64,000 bases of DNA from Actinomadura kijaniata NBRC 14229 (GTDB lineage: Bacteria; Actinomycetota; Actinomycetes; Streptosporangiales; Streptosporangiaceae): the NCBI RefSeq assembly GCF_001552175.1, contig NZ_BCQR01000009.1, positions 1 through 64,000 on the forward strand, read 5' to 3'. Under the pieces are notes generated by a model. The model had not been told where the DNA came from and did no database searches. It saw nothing but the letters and a program-made list of their open reading frames with translations. Every line of letters begins with the position of its first letter. The first letter of the stretch is position 1. Of this stretch, positions 1 through 9,637 are shown piece by piece. Both the position numbers and the translations under genes were made by a program.

Positions 1-90
1 AAGGAGACGCGGTTCGGACCGGTTGCGGTATTCGAGGCGTTGCGCGAGGCTGCCAAGAGTGGTCCTTCCGAGGGCTCGCGGCGTAACTGA
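1..90 (+). CDS. C-terminal end of an unidentified protein (partial)
   Basis: Frame 1 is open from the window edge to a TGA at 88-90 and gives a 29-residue tail that is mixed helical and charged (core FGPVAVFEALREAAK). The amino acid mix looks like real coding sequence rather than a shadow frame. The tail is too short to identify. It points toward the mce operon, which is transcribed the other way, so the two converge on the hairpin at 432-462. Confidence 0.4.
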   Translation, partial: KETRFGPVAVFEALREAAKSGPSEGSRRN

Positions 91-431
91 CGACACGCAC
101 GCCAGACGACCCAGGTGCGAGACTGACACAAAAGACCACAAAAGGGCCCAGGCAGGGTTGCTCTCACACGAGGATAGTCAGAGGGCAGCGCAAAGGGGCA
201 GTGTAGCCGACGCCCACACCGCTCGCAACTCCACGTCCGCAGTATGCATCACAGTTGCCTGTGAGCATCGCTGCTCGGGGCCCGCGAGTCAAGAGCGGAC
301 TTGGACTTTCCGGGCTCTGACCTGCAGTGAGGAAGGCCATAGTTTAAACCGCGTCCCTCCTGGTCCGGACCGCCCCACGGAGAGGGAGATCACGGCCCGT
401 GCCGCGCCCTCCCGGCGGGGCCCGGAAGTGA
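91..431. other. intergenic stretch without a recognisable gene
   Basis: Between the partial gene and the end of the mce operon I see no reading frame with convincing composition. Open frames here are Arg/Pro-rich shadows of GC-rich DNA. Confidence 0.5.
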
Positions 432-462
432 CGAACGGCCGCCCGGGACGGACGGCCGTTCG
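432..462 (-). terminator. terminator hairpin after the mce operon
   Basis: A perfect 10-bp inverted repeat (432-441 with 453-462, arm CGAACGGCCG) with an 11-nt loop sits 18 nt past the stop of the last mce-operon gene. There is no clear T-run, as is common in actinomycetes. Confidence 0.6.
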
Positions 463-479
463 ACGAGGTCACCGGTGGC

Positions 480-1508
480 TCAGGAGAGCACCACCAGGTC
501 GGAGGCGAGCCAGCGGTCGCCGACCTTCTGCATGGTCATCCGGATCCGGAGCGCCTCGGGCAGGCGCTTCTCCTTGTCGTCCTTGGTCGCCGTGCTGCGG
601 TTGGCGTAGACCAGGGTGACGACCTTGTCGGGGGTCGCGCTGACCACGCCGACCTTGATCACGGTGGTGGTGGCCACGGCCTGCTGGGCGACCGCCTGGG
701 TCTTGAGCTGCTGGGAGAGCTTGTCGTACTGCTGGCGCAGCTTGCCGGTGGTCTGGTCCGTGGCCGCCTTGAAGTCGCCGTCGAGCGTCCGGTAGTCGTA
801 CGACGACAGGTCCTGCGCGGCCCGGTTGCTGGCCAGGACCGCCTGCTGGCGGGCCTTCTCGACGGCCTTCTGCTCGCGGAACTCCAGCCCCAGGACCGTC
901 CCGCCCACCACCAGCGCGACGATCACGGCGACCAGCACGCCGGACAGCAGGGTGAAGCCGGGACGCCGGGAGCGCGGGGCCTTCGCGGCCGCCGTCTCCT
1001 CGCCGTCCTCCTCGACCTCGTCGCCCTCCTCGGCCTCGACCGCCTCGGCGGCGTCCTCGGCGTCGGTCTCCGCGTCCGCCGGAGCCGTCCTGCGGCGCTT
1101 GCGGAGGCCGACCGGCTTCTTGGCCTTCGGAGCCTCGGCGGGCTCCTCGTCGACGTCCTCGTCGGCGTCCCGGGCGGGCTCCCCGTCCGTCACGCCCTCG
1201 GCGGCCGCGTCCGTCCCGTCGCCGGTGGAGTCCTCGGCCTCGGCCTCGTCCGCTTTGGTCTTCTCCGCGTCGGCCTTCTTCGCGTCGGCCTTCTCCGTGG
1301 TGACCTCGGCGGCCGGGGGCTCGTCCCGCTCCTCGTCGTCGATGAGGCCCGCCTCGGCGGCGGCCTGCTCGGCCGCCTTCAGGGCGTTGCGGGCGGCGGC
1401 CTTGGCGGCCTCGGCGGCCTCCTCGGCGGCCTTGGCCGCCCGTGCGGCCTCGGCGGCGCGTTCGGCCTGCTCGGCGGCCTTGCGGGCCTTCTCCTCGGTG
1501 GTCGTCAC
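480..1508 (-). CDS. Mce-associated membrane protein, long acidic/Ala-rich N-terminus
   Basis: Translated product of 342 residues. Residues 1-180 are a low-complexity Ala/Glu/Lys/Asp-rich, probably coiled or disordered cytoplasmic segment. One membrane helix lies at about 185-206, followed by an extracytoplasmic domain of about 135 residues of the kind found in Mce-associated (Mas) proteins at the 3' end of mce operons. The GTG at 1508 is chosen because its GTGA overlaps the stop of the upstream gene. Being last in the operon, it is likely part of, or a stabiliser of, the Mce lipid importer (inference). The N-terminal extension is unusually long for the family. Confidence 0.8.
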   Translation of the reverse strand: MTTTEEKARKAAEQAERAAEAARAAKAAEEAAEAAKAAARNALKAAEQAAAEAGLIDDEERDEPPAAEVTTEKADAKKADAEKTKADEAEAEDSTGDGTDAAAEGVTDGEPARDADEDVDEEPAEAPKAKKPVGLRKRRRTAPADAETDAEDAAEAVEAEEGDEVEEDGEETAAAKAPRSRRPGFTLLSGVLVAVIVALVVGGTVLGLEFREQKAVEKARQQAVLASNRAAQDLSSYDYRTLDGDFKAATDQTTGKLRQQYDKLSQQLKTQAVAQQAVATTTVIKVGVVSATPDKVVTLVYANRSTATKDDKEKRLPEALRIRMTMQKVGDRWLASDLVVLS

Positions 1509-1993
1509 GGAACCATCTCCAACTTGGACACCAGCCACCGGTCGTCGGTGCGCGTGAGGTCCATCAGGTAGCGGTAGGGGCGCGGCACCCCCTGGGTCAC
1601 CTTGGGGTTGGTGACCATGCCGTTCAGGGACACCATCACCTCGGCCGAGTCGTCGTCGCCCGAGACGTAGGCGGCGTCCACCTGGCTGACGGTGGAGGTG
1701 GCCTGCGCCTGGGTCACCTGGTCCAGGAACTTCTTGGACTGGGTGCTGAACTGGTTCTTCAGCTCCCCGGTGGCGCCGGCCACGATCCGGTCGAGGTCCC
1801 GCTGGGCCGTCTTGTGGCTGACGCTCATCAGGTTCACGCCCATCTGGCGGGCGGACTGGACGGCCTTGTCCCGCTGGTCGGCGCGGTCCTTGTCCTGGTA
1901 GAACAGCACGCCGAACACCGCGACGGCCACGACCAGCACGACCGTCAACGCCACCAGGGTGACGTTGAGAGCCGACCATCTGCCGCGGGTCAC
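1505..1993 (-). CDS. Mce-associated membrane protein
   Basis: A 162-residue protein with a short cytoplasmic start, one membrane helix at about residues 8-30 and a C-terminal extracytoplasmic NTF2-like domain (about 45-162), as in Mas proteins of mycobacterial mce operons. The GTG at 1993 overlaps the mceF stop (GTGA); an alternative GTG at 2026 would lie inside mceF and is less likely. It is translationally coupled both upstream and downstream. The expected role is an accessory subunit of the Mce complex in the envelope; the exact function in the family is poorly defined. Confidence 0.82.
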   Translation of the reverse strand: MTRGRWSALNVTLVALTVVLVVAVAVFGVLFYQDKDRADQRDKAVQSARQMGVNLMSVSHKTAQRDLDRIVAGATGELKNQFSTQSKKFLDQVTQAQATSTVSQVDAAYVSGDDDSAEVMVSLNGMVTNPKVTQGVPRPYRYLMDLTRTDDRWLVSKLEMVP

Positions 1994-3465
1994 TGGCTCA
2001 GCGGTCCCAGCAGCAGCCACTTCCACGACGATTCATCTCCCAACTGACGGTTGCCCGCGCTGCGCGGCATGACGTATCGCTTGCCATCGGGCCCGTAGAC
2101 CAGACCGGTCGATGGATCGTACCCGGCGAGTTCCACGGTTTTGGCAGGGAAGGTAAGGAAAGAACCGTTGCCCTGCTGCTGGGCGGAAGTCCGCTCGGTC
2201 TGCTCGGCCGGCTTCTGGCCGCCCTTGGCGTCGGTGGCCTTGACCTGCGAGTCCTTGCGCTTCGCGCGGCTGTCGCCGTTCGCGCCTCCCTCGGGGAAGC
2301 CCGCGCCGTCGGTGGCGCCCGGCGGCACCTGCGGGGTCGGGCCCACGATGTCCTGCCGGGGTGCGTTCCGGGAGCCGCGGACGGCCGTCGGCGAGTCTTT
2401 CGGAAGCGTGCAGCCCCGGTCCAGGAGGGGCTTCTTGCGCTCGGTGAACTGCGGCCAGCGCTTCTGGACGCCCTCGTAGCCCTTCTCGCAGACCGGCGGG
2501 GAGTCGATGTTCAACGCCAGGCCCAGGTGCTGGGTGCCGTCGCCGGGGGTGACGGTGAACGCGCCCGCCAGGGTCACCGGGTACAGGATGAACAGCGACC
2601 GCAGGCCGTCCTTGCGGGCCGACACGACCTGCCCGGTGGTGGTGAGGTTGGCCAGCAGCACCGGCAGGGTCGGCGACAGGTCCCGGACCAGGCCGTTCGC
2701 CTGGTTGACCGCGCCGGGCGTCGAGTCGATGACGTCGCGGATCGCCGGGTCGTCCCGGCGGAGCTGGCCGGTCAGGACGTTGAGGTTGCGGGCGAACCCG
2801 CGGATGTTGGCGCCCTGCGAACGCTGGGTGTCCAGCACCGTGCGGCTGTTGTCGAGCAGCTGCTTGGTGTCGGGGTAGGCCCGGTCGGCGGTCTCCAGCA
2901 GCCGGTCGGTGTCGTCCAGGATCTTCTGCAGGTCGGTGGCCGACCCGGAGAACGCCTTGTCCAGCTCGTCGACGATCGTGCCCAGGTCCTTGGGGTTGAC
3001 CGAGGTGACCAGGCGGTCGACGTTGCGCAGCAGCTCGGCGGTAGACACCGGCAGCCTGGTCATCTGGCGCGGGATCGTGTAGGGCGCGCCCTGGTCCAGG
3101 TAGGGGCCGGTGTTCCGGGACGGCTGGAGGTCGATGTACTGCTCGCCGACCGCCGACCGGTTCGCCACGACGGCGGCGGTGCCCTCGCGGGGGATGCGCC
3201 GGCCCTTCTCCAGGAGCAGCTTGACCTTGATGCCGTCCCGGGTGAGCTGGATCGGGCCGACCCGGCCGACGGCGACGCCGCGGTAGGTGACCTCGGCGTT
3301 GGTGAACACGCCGCCGGAGTCGGTCAGGTCCACGTAGGCCGTGTACTGGCGGCCGAGCAGCCCCCGGCCGATGCCGATGTAGTTCACCGACACGACCGTC
3401 ACGCCGATGACCGTGATCAGGGCGAACACGATCAGCTGGATCTTGACGCCGCGCTTGAGGATCAC
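1990..3465 (-). CDS. mceF: MceF, substrate-binding subunit of the Mce lipid importer
   Basis: Product of 491 residues. An N-terminal membrane anchor (about 8-30) is followed by one MlaD/Mce domain (about 35-115, with the core YRGVAVGRVGPI), a long helical Mce C-terminal region to about 310, and a hydrophilic Gln/Lys/Pro-rich tail. Mce proteins assemble as hexameric tunnels that carry lipids or sterols from the outer envelope to the YrbE permease. The ATG overlaps the mceE stop by 4 bases. It is placed sixth among the mce genes, which fits the mceF position. The substrate cannot be read from the sequence. Confidence 0.92.
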   Translation of the reverse strand: MILKRGVKIQLIVFALITVIGVTVVSVNYIGIGRGLLGRQYTAYVDLTDSGGVFTNAEVTYRGVAVGRVGPIQLTRDGIKVKLLLEKGRRIPREGTAAVVANRSAVGEQYIDLQPSRNTGPYLDQGAPYTIPRQMTRLPVSTAELLRNVDRLVTSVNPKDLGTIVDELDKAFSGSATDLQKILDDTDRLLETADRAYPDTKQLLDNSRTVLDTQRSQGANIRGFARNLNVLTGQLRRDDPAIRDVIDSTPGAVNQANGLVRDLSPTLPVLLANLTTTGQVVSARKDGLRSLFILYPVTLAGAFTVTPGDGTQHLGLALNIDSPPVCEKGYEGVQKRWPQFTERKKPLLDRGCTLPKDSPTAVRGSRNAPRQDIVGPTPQVPPGATDGAGFPEGGANGDSRAKRKDSQVKATDAKGGQKPAEQTERTSAQQQGNGSFLTFPAKTVELAGYDPSTGLVYGPDGKRYVMPRSAGNRQLGDESSWKWLLLGPLSQ

Positions 3466-4766
3466 GAGAGGCCCTCCGTCAGCAGGCTGTTGATGTCACG
3501 CGGGCCGCCGAGGGCGCGGGGCCTGCCGTCGGCCGGCTGCTGCCCGGTCTTCTGGCCGTTCTGGCCGGGTTTCTGGCCGGGCCGCACGCCGGGCTGGCCG
3601 CCGGGGTTCAGTCCGGGCAGCCCGCCGCTGTTCGGCATCTGCGGCAGCACGCCCAGCGGCGTCTGCGGCAGTTGCACGTTGGGCACCTTCAGCATGGAGC
3701 GCATCTGCTGGCCGCCGACCAGGCCCTCCAGGTCGGTGCCGCCCAGCAGGTTGCGGGCGATCGACTCGAAGTCCAGGTCGAGGGTCAGCCGCACGTTGCC
3801 GTAGTCGCCGCGGACGACGTTGTCGAACGTCGGCGGGAACGGCCAGCTGATCAGCATCTCGAACGTGCGCGGCAGCGCGTCGCCGGACTTGTTGAGGTTC
3901 TTGAGGATCTCGTCCAGGTCCTCCAGGTTGGCCAGCAGGTCGGCGCGGGACTGCCGGATCACACCGGTGGTGGTGCGGCTCAGCCGGTCCAGCGCCACCA
4001 GCATCCGGGTTAGGTCGGCCCGGTTGCGGTTGAGGACCTCGATGGCCGGGCCGGTCCGGTCGATCGTGTCGGTGATCGTCTTGCGTTCGGCGGCGAGCTT
4101 GCCGGTGAGCCGGTCGATGCTGTCCAGCGCCCGGGTGATCGCCGCGCGGTTGCGGTCCAGCGTCCCCACGAACGTGTTCACCCGGTTCAGCACCGACTTG
4201 ATGGTGGCCTCGCGGCCGCCCATCGCCGACTGCAGCTCGTGGGTGATGGTGGAGACCTGCTCGATGCCGCCGCCGTTGAGCAGCAGCGACATCGCCGACA
4301 GCACCTCTTCGATCTCGGTGCTGCGGCTGGTGCGGGCCAGCGGGATCAGGTCGCCGGTGTTCAGCGTCCCGGACGGGGACTCGCCCTTGGGCGGCTGGGA
4401 CAGCGCCACGAACTTCTCGCCCAGCAGGCTGGTCTGGCCGATGGTGGCGTGCGCGTTGTCGGGCAGCCGCACGTCCTTGCGGATCTTGATGGTGACCAAG
4501 GCGTGCCAGCCCTTGTCGGCGCCGCCGGCCAGCTCGACCCGGTCGACCTTGCCGACCGACACGTCGTTGAGCTTGACCACCGACTGCGGGACCAGGTCCA
4601 GCACGTTGGCGAACTCGACCTTGACGGTCTGCGGGTCGTCGCCGAGGTCCGGGCCGCCGGGCAGCGGGATGGAGTCCACGCCGCGGAACCCGCAGCCGGT
4701 CAGCGCGACCAGCCCGGCCACCGCGGTCGCCGTGAGCCTCAGCGTGCGCTTGGGGAGCCGCTTCAC
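3462..4766 (-). CDS. mceE: MceE, lipoprotein subunit of the Mce importer (LprK-like)
   Basis: Product of 434 residues with a Sec/lipoprotein signal peptide whose lipobox LTGC places the acylated Cys at about residue 25. An Mce domain follows (about 47-125, core LNDVSVGKVDRVEL), then the long helical region, then a Pro/Gly/Gln-rich C-terminus. In mce operons the fifth Mce protein is usually the lipoprotein, as seen here. It starts by 4-base overlap with mceD and runs into mceF the same way. Confidence 0.92.
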   Translation of the reverse strand: MKRLPKRTLRLTATAVAGLVALTGCGFRGVDSIPLPGGPDLGDDPQTVKVEFANVLDLVPQSVVKLNDVSVGKVDRVELAGGADKGWHALVTIKIRKDVRLPDNAHATIGQTSLLGEKFVALSQPPKGESPSGTLNTGDLIPLARTSRSTEIEEVLSAMSLLLNGGGIEQVSTITHELQSAMGGREATIKSVLNRVNTFVGTLDRNRAAITRALDSIDRLTGKLAAERKTITDTIDRTGPAIEVLNRNRADLTRMLVALDRLSRTTTGVIRQSRADLLANLEDLDEILKNLNKSGDALPRTFEMLISWPFPPTFDNVVRGDYGNVRLTLDLDFESIARNLLGGTDLEGLVGGQQMRSMLKVPNVQLPQTPLGVLPQMPNSGGLPGLNPGGQPGVRPGQKPGQNGQKTGQQPADGRPRALGGPRDINSLLTEGLS

Positions 4767-6058
4767 CGGCCACCTCCGGGGAACAGGGCGCTGACGTCGC
4801 GCGGCTGGCCGCTGAACCGCGTGGGCGTGGACCGCTTGAGCGGCGCGCCGTTGCGCTTGTCGTTGCCGGACACGCCGCCGCCGGGGCGCTTCTCACCGGG
4901 CCCGTAGGCGTCCGGCGGGATCGGCACCGGGTCGTAGTGCGTGGTCAGCGCGGTGAGCCAGGACAGGTCCAGGCTGAAGCCGGTGAGGGCCTGGCCGATG
5001 CCGTTGTAGGGGCGCATGAAGTCCAGGCACTGCTTGGCGGGGGTGCCGACCGAGAACGCCAGCGAGCACACCCAGTCGGCCAGGTCGTGGAACTGCCGCA
5101 GGTTGGCGCGGTTGTGGATGGTGCCGGAGATCGGGTCGTAGGCGCGGGCCAGGTTGTTGATGCCCAGCGGGCCGACCTCCAGGATCTCGGCGATCTCGTC
5201 CTTGCGCTTCACCAGCGTGCCGGTGATCTGCGCGAGCTGGCGGACGTTGGTGGACAGCTCGTCCCGGTTGCCCTTGATGAAGCGCTGCACGTTGCGCAGG
5301 GTGGGGCCGAGGGTGTTGAGCGCGGCGCTCAGTTCCTCCCGCTCCCCCGCCAGCTGGCCCGACACCTGGTTGAGGTGGCCGGTGAACTGGCGGATCTGCG
5401 CGTCGTTCTCCTTCATCGCGCCGGTGATGATCCGCAGGTTCTCGATCGTCTCGGCGACGTCCTCGCGGTCGGCGCTGAGGGTGCTCAGCATCCGGGAGGT
5501 GTCGTGGATCGTCCTGCGGATGTCCTCGCCCTGCCCGTCGAGGGTCTGCGCGCCGACCGACAGCAGCCGCGACAGCGAGCCCTGGCCGTCGGCGCCGGGG
5601 GCGTTGGCGCCGTCCGGGCCGAGGGCCTTGTTGAGGTCGTTGAGGCTGGAGCCGATCTCGTCGACCTCGACCGGCACCGCGGTGCGGTTGATGGTCAGCG
5701 TCGCCCGGTCCGGCATCACCGCGCCGCCCTTGTAGGCGGGGGTGAGCTGGATGTAGCGGTCGGCGACCAGCGTCTGGTTGACGATCACGGCCTGGGCGTC
5801 GGCCGGGACCTTGTACTTGGCGTCGTACTTCAGCTCGACCTTCACCGAGCCGCCGACCGGGGTGACGCTGGTGACCCGGCCGACGCTGATGCCCAGGATT
5901 CGCACGTCGGCGCCCGGGTAGAGGCCGACGGTCTTGGTGAAGTACGCCGTCATGCGCCGCTGCTCGGGTTCGCGGAGCAGCAGCACCAGCGCGGCCGCCA
6001 GCACGGCGAGCGCCAGCAGCGCCCCGCCGAGACGGAGGATGGTTGCTGAGTTACGCAC
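4763..6058 (-). CDS. mceD: MceD, Mce importer subunit
   Basis: Product of 431 residues: membrane anchor at about 9-27, Mce domain at about 37-115 (core ADVRILGISVGRVTSV), helical region to about 330, and a variable tail. The gene overlaps mceE by 4 bases and follows mceC after 21 nt, the only noticeable gap among the mce genes. It should form part of the hetero-hexameric Mce tunnel in the envelope. Confidence 0.92.
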   Translation of the reverse strand: MRNSATILRLGGALLALAVLAAALVLLLREPEQRRMTAYFTKTVGLYPGADVRILGISVGRVTSVTPVGGSVKVELKYDAKYKVPADAQAVIVNQTLVADRYIQLTPAYKGGAVMPDRATLTINRTAVPVEVDEIGSSLNDLNKALGPDGANAPGADGQGSLSRLLSVGAQTLDGQGEDIRRTIHDTSRMLSTLSADREDVAETIENLRIITGAMKENDAQIRQFTGHLNQVSGQLAGEREELSAALNTLGPTLRNVQRFIKGNRDELSTNVRQLAQITGTLVKRKDEIAEILEVGPLGINNLARAYDPISGTIHNRANLRQFHDLADWVCSLAFSVGTPAKQCLDFMRPYNGIGQALTGFSLDLSWLTALTTHYDPVPIPPDAYGPGEKRPGGGVSGNDKRNGAPLKRSTPTRFSGQPRDVSALFPGGGR

Positions 6059-6079
6059 GGGTGACCTACCTGCTCACGA

Positions 6080-7171
6080 TCACGGAAGGAACGGCAACGG
6101 GTTGTTCTTGTCGTTTCCGGAACGGCCCTGCTGGCCTCCCTGCTGGCCTCCCTGCTGGCCCTGCCCCTTCGGTCCGCGCTGGCCCGAGCCGTTGCCGGGC
6201 TGCGGCACGTTCTCGATCGAGGCGGGGATCGGCAGGAGGTTCTGGATGTAGCTGTCGAACCAGCGGCCGGTGCCGGTGACGTCGGTGAACTGCCGCACGT
6301 AGGGGGCGAACAGCTCCAGCGTGCGGTCCAGGTTCCGCTGGTTGCGCAGCAGCACCTCATTGACCTTCTGCAACTGCTGGAGCATCGGCCGCAGCTGCCC
6401 CTCGTTCTCCCGGATCAGCGCGTTGACCTGCTGGGACAGCCGCACCGTGTTGATCAGCAGCTGGTGGATCACGGCGCGGCGGGCCTGTACGGCCCGCAGC
6501 ACCCTGTCCCCGTCGTCGATCAGCCGGGTGAAGTCCTGGTTGCGGTCGGCCAGCAGCTGGGACACGTCCTTGGCGCGCCCGGCGAGCTGGTGCAGCTCCT
6601 CGTCGCGGGAGGCGATCGTCTCCGACAGCCGCCGCAGGCCCTTCAGCGACGCGCGGATCTCGTCCGGCGAGTTCTGGAAGGTCTCCGACAGCACGTCGAA
6701 GGACTTGGCCACCTGCTTGTAGTTGATCCTGCTGACCCGCTGGCTGAGCTCGCTGATCGCCGGGACCACCTCGAACGGGGTGGTGGTCCGCTCCAGCGGG
6801 ATCGGCTTGCTCAGCTTCCCGCCGCCGCGCGGGTCCAGCGCCAGGTAGTGCGCGCCCAGCACCGTCTTGATCTTGATTTCGGCGCGGGTCAGCTCGCCCA
6901 GCCGCACCTCGTCGTTGACGACGAAGGTCACCTTGACCTTGGGGCCGTCCAGCTCCAGCTTCTTGACCTTGCCGACCTTCACCCCGGCGATGCGGACCTC
7001 CTCGCCCTGCTTGAGGCCGGCGGCCTCGGCGAACGACGCGGTGTGGGTGACGTCGCCGGTGAGGAACGGAAGGTTGCCCAGGTTCATCGAGACCGCCAGC
7101 GCCACGATGATGACCGCGAACGCGGTGAGGGCGATGGGGACCGGATTGCGTTCCCGGAAGGGGATCCTCAT
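6080..7171 (-). CDS. mceC: MceC, Mce importer subunit
   Basis: Product of 363 residues: anchor helix at about 12-32, Mce domain at about 40-118 (core EEVRIAGVKVGKVKKLEL), then the conserved helical Mce region. The tail contains three tandem GQQ-type units (around residues 338-350), encoded by a short repeat at 6123-6160. The start is directly adjacent to the mceB stop. Confidence 0.92.
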   Translation of the reverse strand: MRIPFRERNPVPIALTAFAVIIVALAVSMNLGNLPFLTGDVTHTASFAEAAGLKQGEEVRIAGVKVGKVKKLELDGPKVKVTFVVNDEVRLGELTRAEIKIKTVLGAHYLALDPRGGGKLSKPIPLERTTTPFEVVPAISELSQRVSRINYKQVAKSFDVLSETFQNSPDEIRASLKGLRRLSETIASRDEELHQLAGRAKDVSQLLADRNQDFTRLIDDGDRVLRAVQARRAVIHQLLINTVRLSQQVNALIRENEGQLRPMLQQLQKVNEVLLRNQRNLDRTLELFAPYVRQFTDVTGTGRWFDSYIQNLLPIPASIENVPQPGNGSGQRGPKGQGQQGGQQGGQQGRSGNDKNNPLPFLP

Positions 7172-8203
7172 CTACTTGCACCTCGCGTTCTCGTTCACGA
7201 TGCGCGGCGTCTGGTACATGGGGCCGCCGGGCAGCCGCACGCGGGCGTCGAGACCGCAGATGTACATGTTGAACCAGGAGCCGTAGGAGGAGATGTTGAC
7301 CAGCTTCTCCATGCGGCCCGGGGTGCGGCGCAGCGCGAGGTCCACCGAGTTCCGGTTGCGGTCCAGGGTGGTGGCCAGGGTGCGCAGCCGCGCGATGTCG
7401 CGCTGGATGAGCGGCCGGCCGTCCTCCAGCAGGTCGGCGGTGGTGGCCTCCAGATCGTTGATCGCCGCCACCGAGTCGAAGATCGCCTCGCGGTCGTCGG
7501 CGACCCCGGACACGAACTGCCGCAGGTTGGTGATCAGCCGGTTGACCTCGTCGTGCCGGGCGTCGATGGTGCCCAGCACCGAGTTGAGGTTGTCGATCAC
7601 CTGGCCGATGACCCGGTCCCGGTCGGCGAGGGTGTTGGTCAGCGACGCCACGTGCGTCAGCAGGCTGTTGACCGTGCCGGCCTCGCCCTGGAGGGTCTGC
7701 ACGATCTGGAACGCCAGCTTGTTGACGTCGTCGGGCTCCAGCGCGCGGAACAGCGGGCGGAACCCGTTGAACAGCACGGTCAGGTCGAGGGCGGGCCGGG
7801 TCTGGGTGACCGGGATGGTCTGGCCCTCGCGCAGCAGGTCGGCGGTGCCGGGTCCCTGGGTCAGCGCCAGGTAGCGCTGGCCCATCAGGTTCCGGTAGCG
7901 GACCTGGATCTGGGTGGAGGTGGGCAGGCCCGCCTGGAACACGCCCTCCTTGTTGACGCTGAACGTGACCCGGGCGTGGTGCTGGTCCTTCGCCAGCTCG
8001 ATCTTCTCGACCTGGCCGACCCGCACGCCCGCCACCCGCACGTCGTCCTTCTCCAGCAGCCCGGCGACGTCGGTGAACATCGCCCGGTACTGGCGGGCGT
8101 CGGTGAACCGCATGTTGGCGATGGTCATCGCCAGCACGCCGGTCGCCAGCGAGGTCAGCACGACGAAGACGAGCAGCTTGATCGCGGCGCTCGTGGTCTT
8201 CAC
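7172..8203 (-). CDS. mceB: MceB, Mce importer subunit
   Basis: Product of 343 residues: anchor helix at about 7-29, Mce domain at about 38-118 (core DDVRVAGVRVGQVEKIEL), helical region to the end with almost no low-complexity tail. This is the shortest of the six subunits. The ATG overlaps the mceA stop. Order and length match the second Mce protein of other actinobacterial operons. Confidence 0.92.
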   Translation of the reverse strand: MKTTSAAIKLLVFVVLTSLATGVLAMTIANMRFTDARQYRAMFTDVAGLLEKDDVRVAGVRVGQVEKIELAKDQHHARVTFSVNKEGVFQAGLPTSTQIQVRYRNLMGQRYLALTQGPGTADLLREGQTIPVTQTRPALDLTVLFNGFRPLFRALEPDDVNKLAFQIVQTLQGEAGTVNSLLTHVASLTNTLADRDRVIGQVIDNLNSVLGTIDARHDEVNRLITNLRQFVSGVADDREAIFDSVAAINDLEATTADLLEDGRPLIQRDIARLRTLATTLDRNRNSVDLALRRTPGRMEKLVNISSYGSWFNMYICGLDARVRLPGGPMYQTPRIVNENARCK

Positions 8204-9630
8204 TTGATCGTCACCACCGTTCCCTGCAGCACCGGGCCGAACAGCAGCGTCGCGATGTCGGACACCTCGTCGGCCGGGGTGCGGGTGAGCGGCCCCACCA
8301 CGTTCTTGATCTGGTCCTGCGCGCTCATCTCCGTGCCCGGGTCGATGAAGACACCGGACATCGCGCGGCCTCGGGTCTGGCCCTGCGGCTGCCGCGCCTG
8401 CGGCTGCTGCGGCTGGCGGCTCTGCGTCCGCCGCTGGTCGGGGCGGCCGACCTGCCGGTCCTCAGACGTCGGGTGCGGGATGGGCTCGTTGGGGTCGTGG
8501 GGGTTCTTCCACCACAGGTCGTCCTCTGTCCCGTCGCGGGCCAGGTAGTCGGGGAACGGCACGCGCGGGTTGGGCAGGTTGTAGCAGCGCGGCCCGCGCT
8601 TGTCCTTGGCCTCGGGCAGGTCGAGCGGGTACTTGTACGCCGGCCGCGGCTTGACGATCTCGATGGTGAGGTTGAACGTCGTGCTGCCGTTGCCGCCCGC
8701 GACCCGCTCGGCCTCGGGCCTGACCCGCTCCAGCCCCTGGAACACGCAGGGCAGGGACGGCGAGTACTCGGCGACGATCGCGAGCGTGCCCCGGGTGGCG
8801 ATGTTCACCCCGATGATCCTCGGGCCGTTCTCCCGCATGAACCGGTCGGTGTCGTTGGCGAACCCGGTGACCATCGGGATGATGTCCTCGATGGTCCGGC
8901 GCTTCTGCACGATCGTGTCGCTGGTGACGTTGAGGTTGCGCAGCGTCTGCAGCAGGTCCGGGGCGGCGTCGGCGTAGATGTCGGAGACGTCCGCCAGGCC
9001 CTTCAGGTCGTGGACCAGCGTCGGCAGCTCAGGGTTGATCTTCTTCAGCAGCGCGTCGGTCCGCTCCAGGTTGCGGCCGATCTGGTCGCCGCGGCCCTGC
9101 AACGCGGTCGCGATGGCGTTGAGGGTGGCGTTCAGCTTCTCGGGACGCACCGCCTGCAACAGCGGCAGCAGGTTGTTGAGCACCCGGTCGATCTCGATCG
9201 CCGACTGCGACACGTCCTGCCGGATGACCTGGCCCCGGCGCAGCCCCAGCGGACCGGGCTGCTCGGGGATCGCCAGATCGACGTACTTCTCGCCGAACAG
9301 CGTCTTGGGCAGCAGCCGCGCCTGCACGTTGTTCGGGATCATCTTGGCCTTGTCGGGGTCCAGCGCCAGCTCCAGGACCGCCCCGTCCGGGGTGGCGGTG
9401 GTGGAGCGGACCTCGCCGACGATCAGGCCGCGCACCTTCACGTCCGACCGCGGCAGCAGCTGGAGCCCGGCGCGCTGCGCCTCGACCCGCACCTTGGTCA
9501 CGGGGGTGAGGGCCTTGTTGAACAGCGCGACCGTCAGCGCCAGCGCCAGCGCGACGACCAGCACCATCGACAGGCCGAGCAGCCGGTACTTGACCAGTTC
9601 GGCCTTGGGCGTGTGGGCAGGAGCACTCAT
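8200..9630 (-). CDS. mceA: MceA, Mce importer subunit
   Basis: Product of 476 residues: anchor helix at about 17-37, Mce domain at about 45-120 (core SDVKVRGLIVGEVRST), helical region, then a conserved C-terminal extension broken by a Gln/Arg/Pro-rich segment at about 385-420. It follows the yrbE permease pair after 7 nt, as the first Mce gene always does. It is predicted to dock on the YrbE permeases and start the lipid-conducting tunnel. Confidence 0.92.
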   Translation of the reverse strand: MSAPAHTPKAELVKYRLLGLSMVLVVALALALTVALFNKALTPVTKVRVEAQRAGLQLLPRSDVKVRGLIVGEVRSTTATPDGAVLELALDPDKAKMIPNNVQARLLPKTLFGEKYVDLAIPEQPGPLGLRRGQVIRQDVSQSAIEIDRVLNNLLPLLQAVRPEKLNATLNAIATALQGRGDQIGRNLERTDALLKKINPELPTLVHDLKGLADVSDIYADAAPDLLQTLRNLNVTSDTIVQKRRTIEDIIPMVTGFANDTDRFMRENGPRIIGVNIATRGTLAIVAEYSPSLPCVFQGLERVRPEAERVAGGNGSTTFNLTIEIVKPRPAYKYPLDLPEAKDKRGPRCYNLPNPRVPFPDYLARDGTEDDLWWKNPHDPNEPIPHPTSEDRQVGRPDQRRTQSRQPQQPQARQPQGQTRGRAMSGVFIDPGTEMSAQDQIKNVVGPLTRTPADEVSDIATLLFGPVLQGTVVTIK

Positions 9631-9637
9631 CGCCGCG

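Noticed and set aside
2527..3804. Long plus-strand frames opposite the mce genes
   Set aside because: Composition (Val/Gly/Asp/Gln/His-rich) is that of an antisense shadow; the minus-strand mce genes explain the region.
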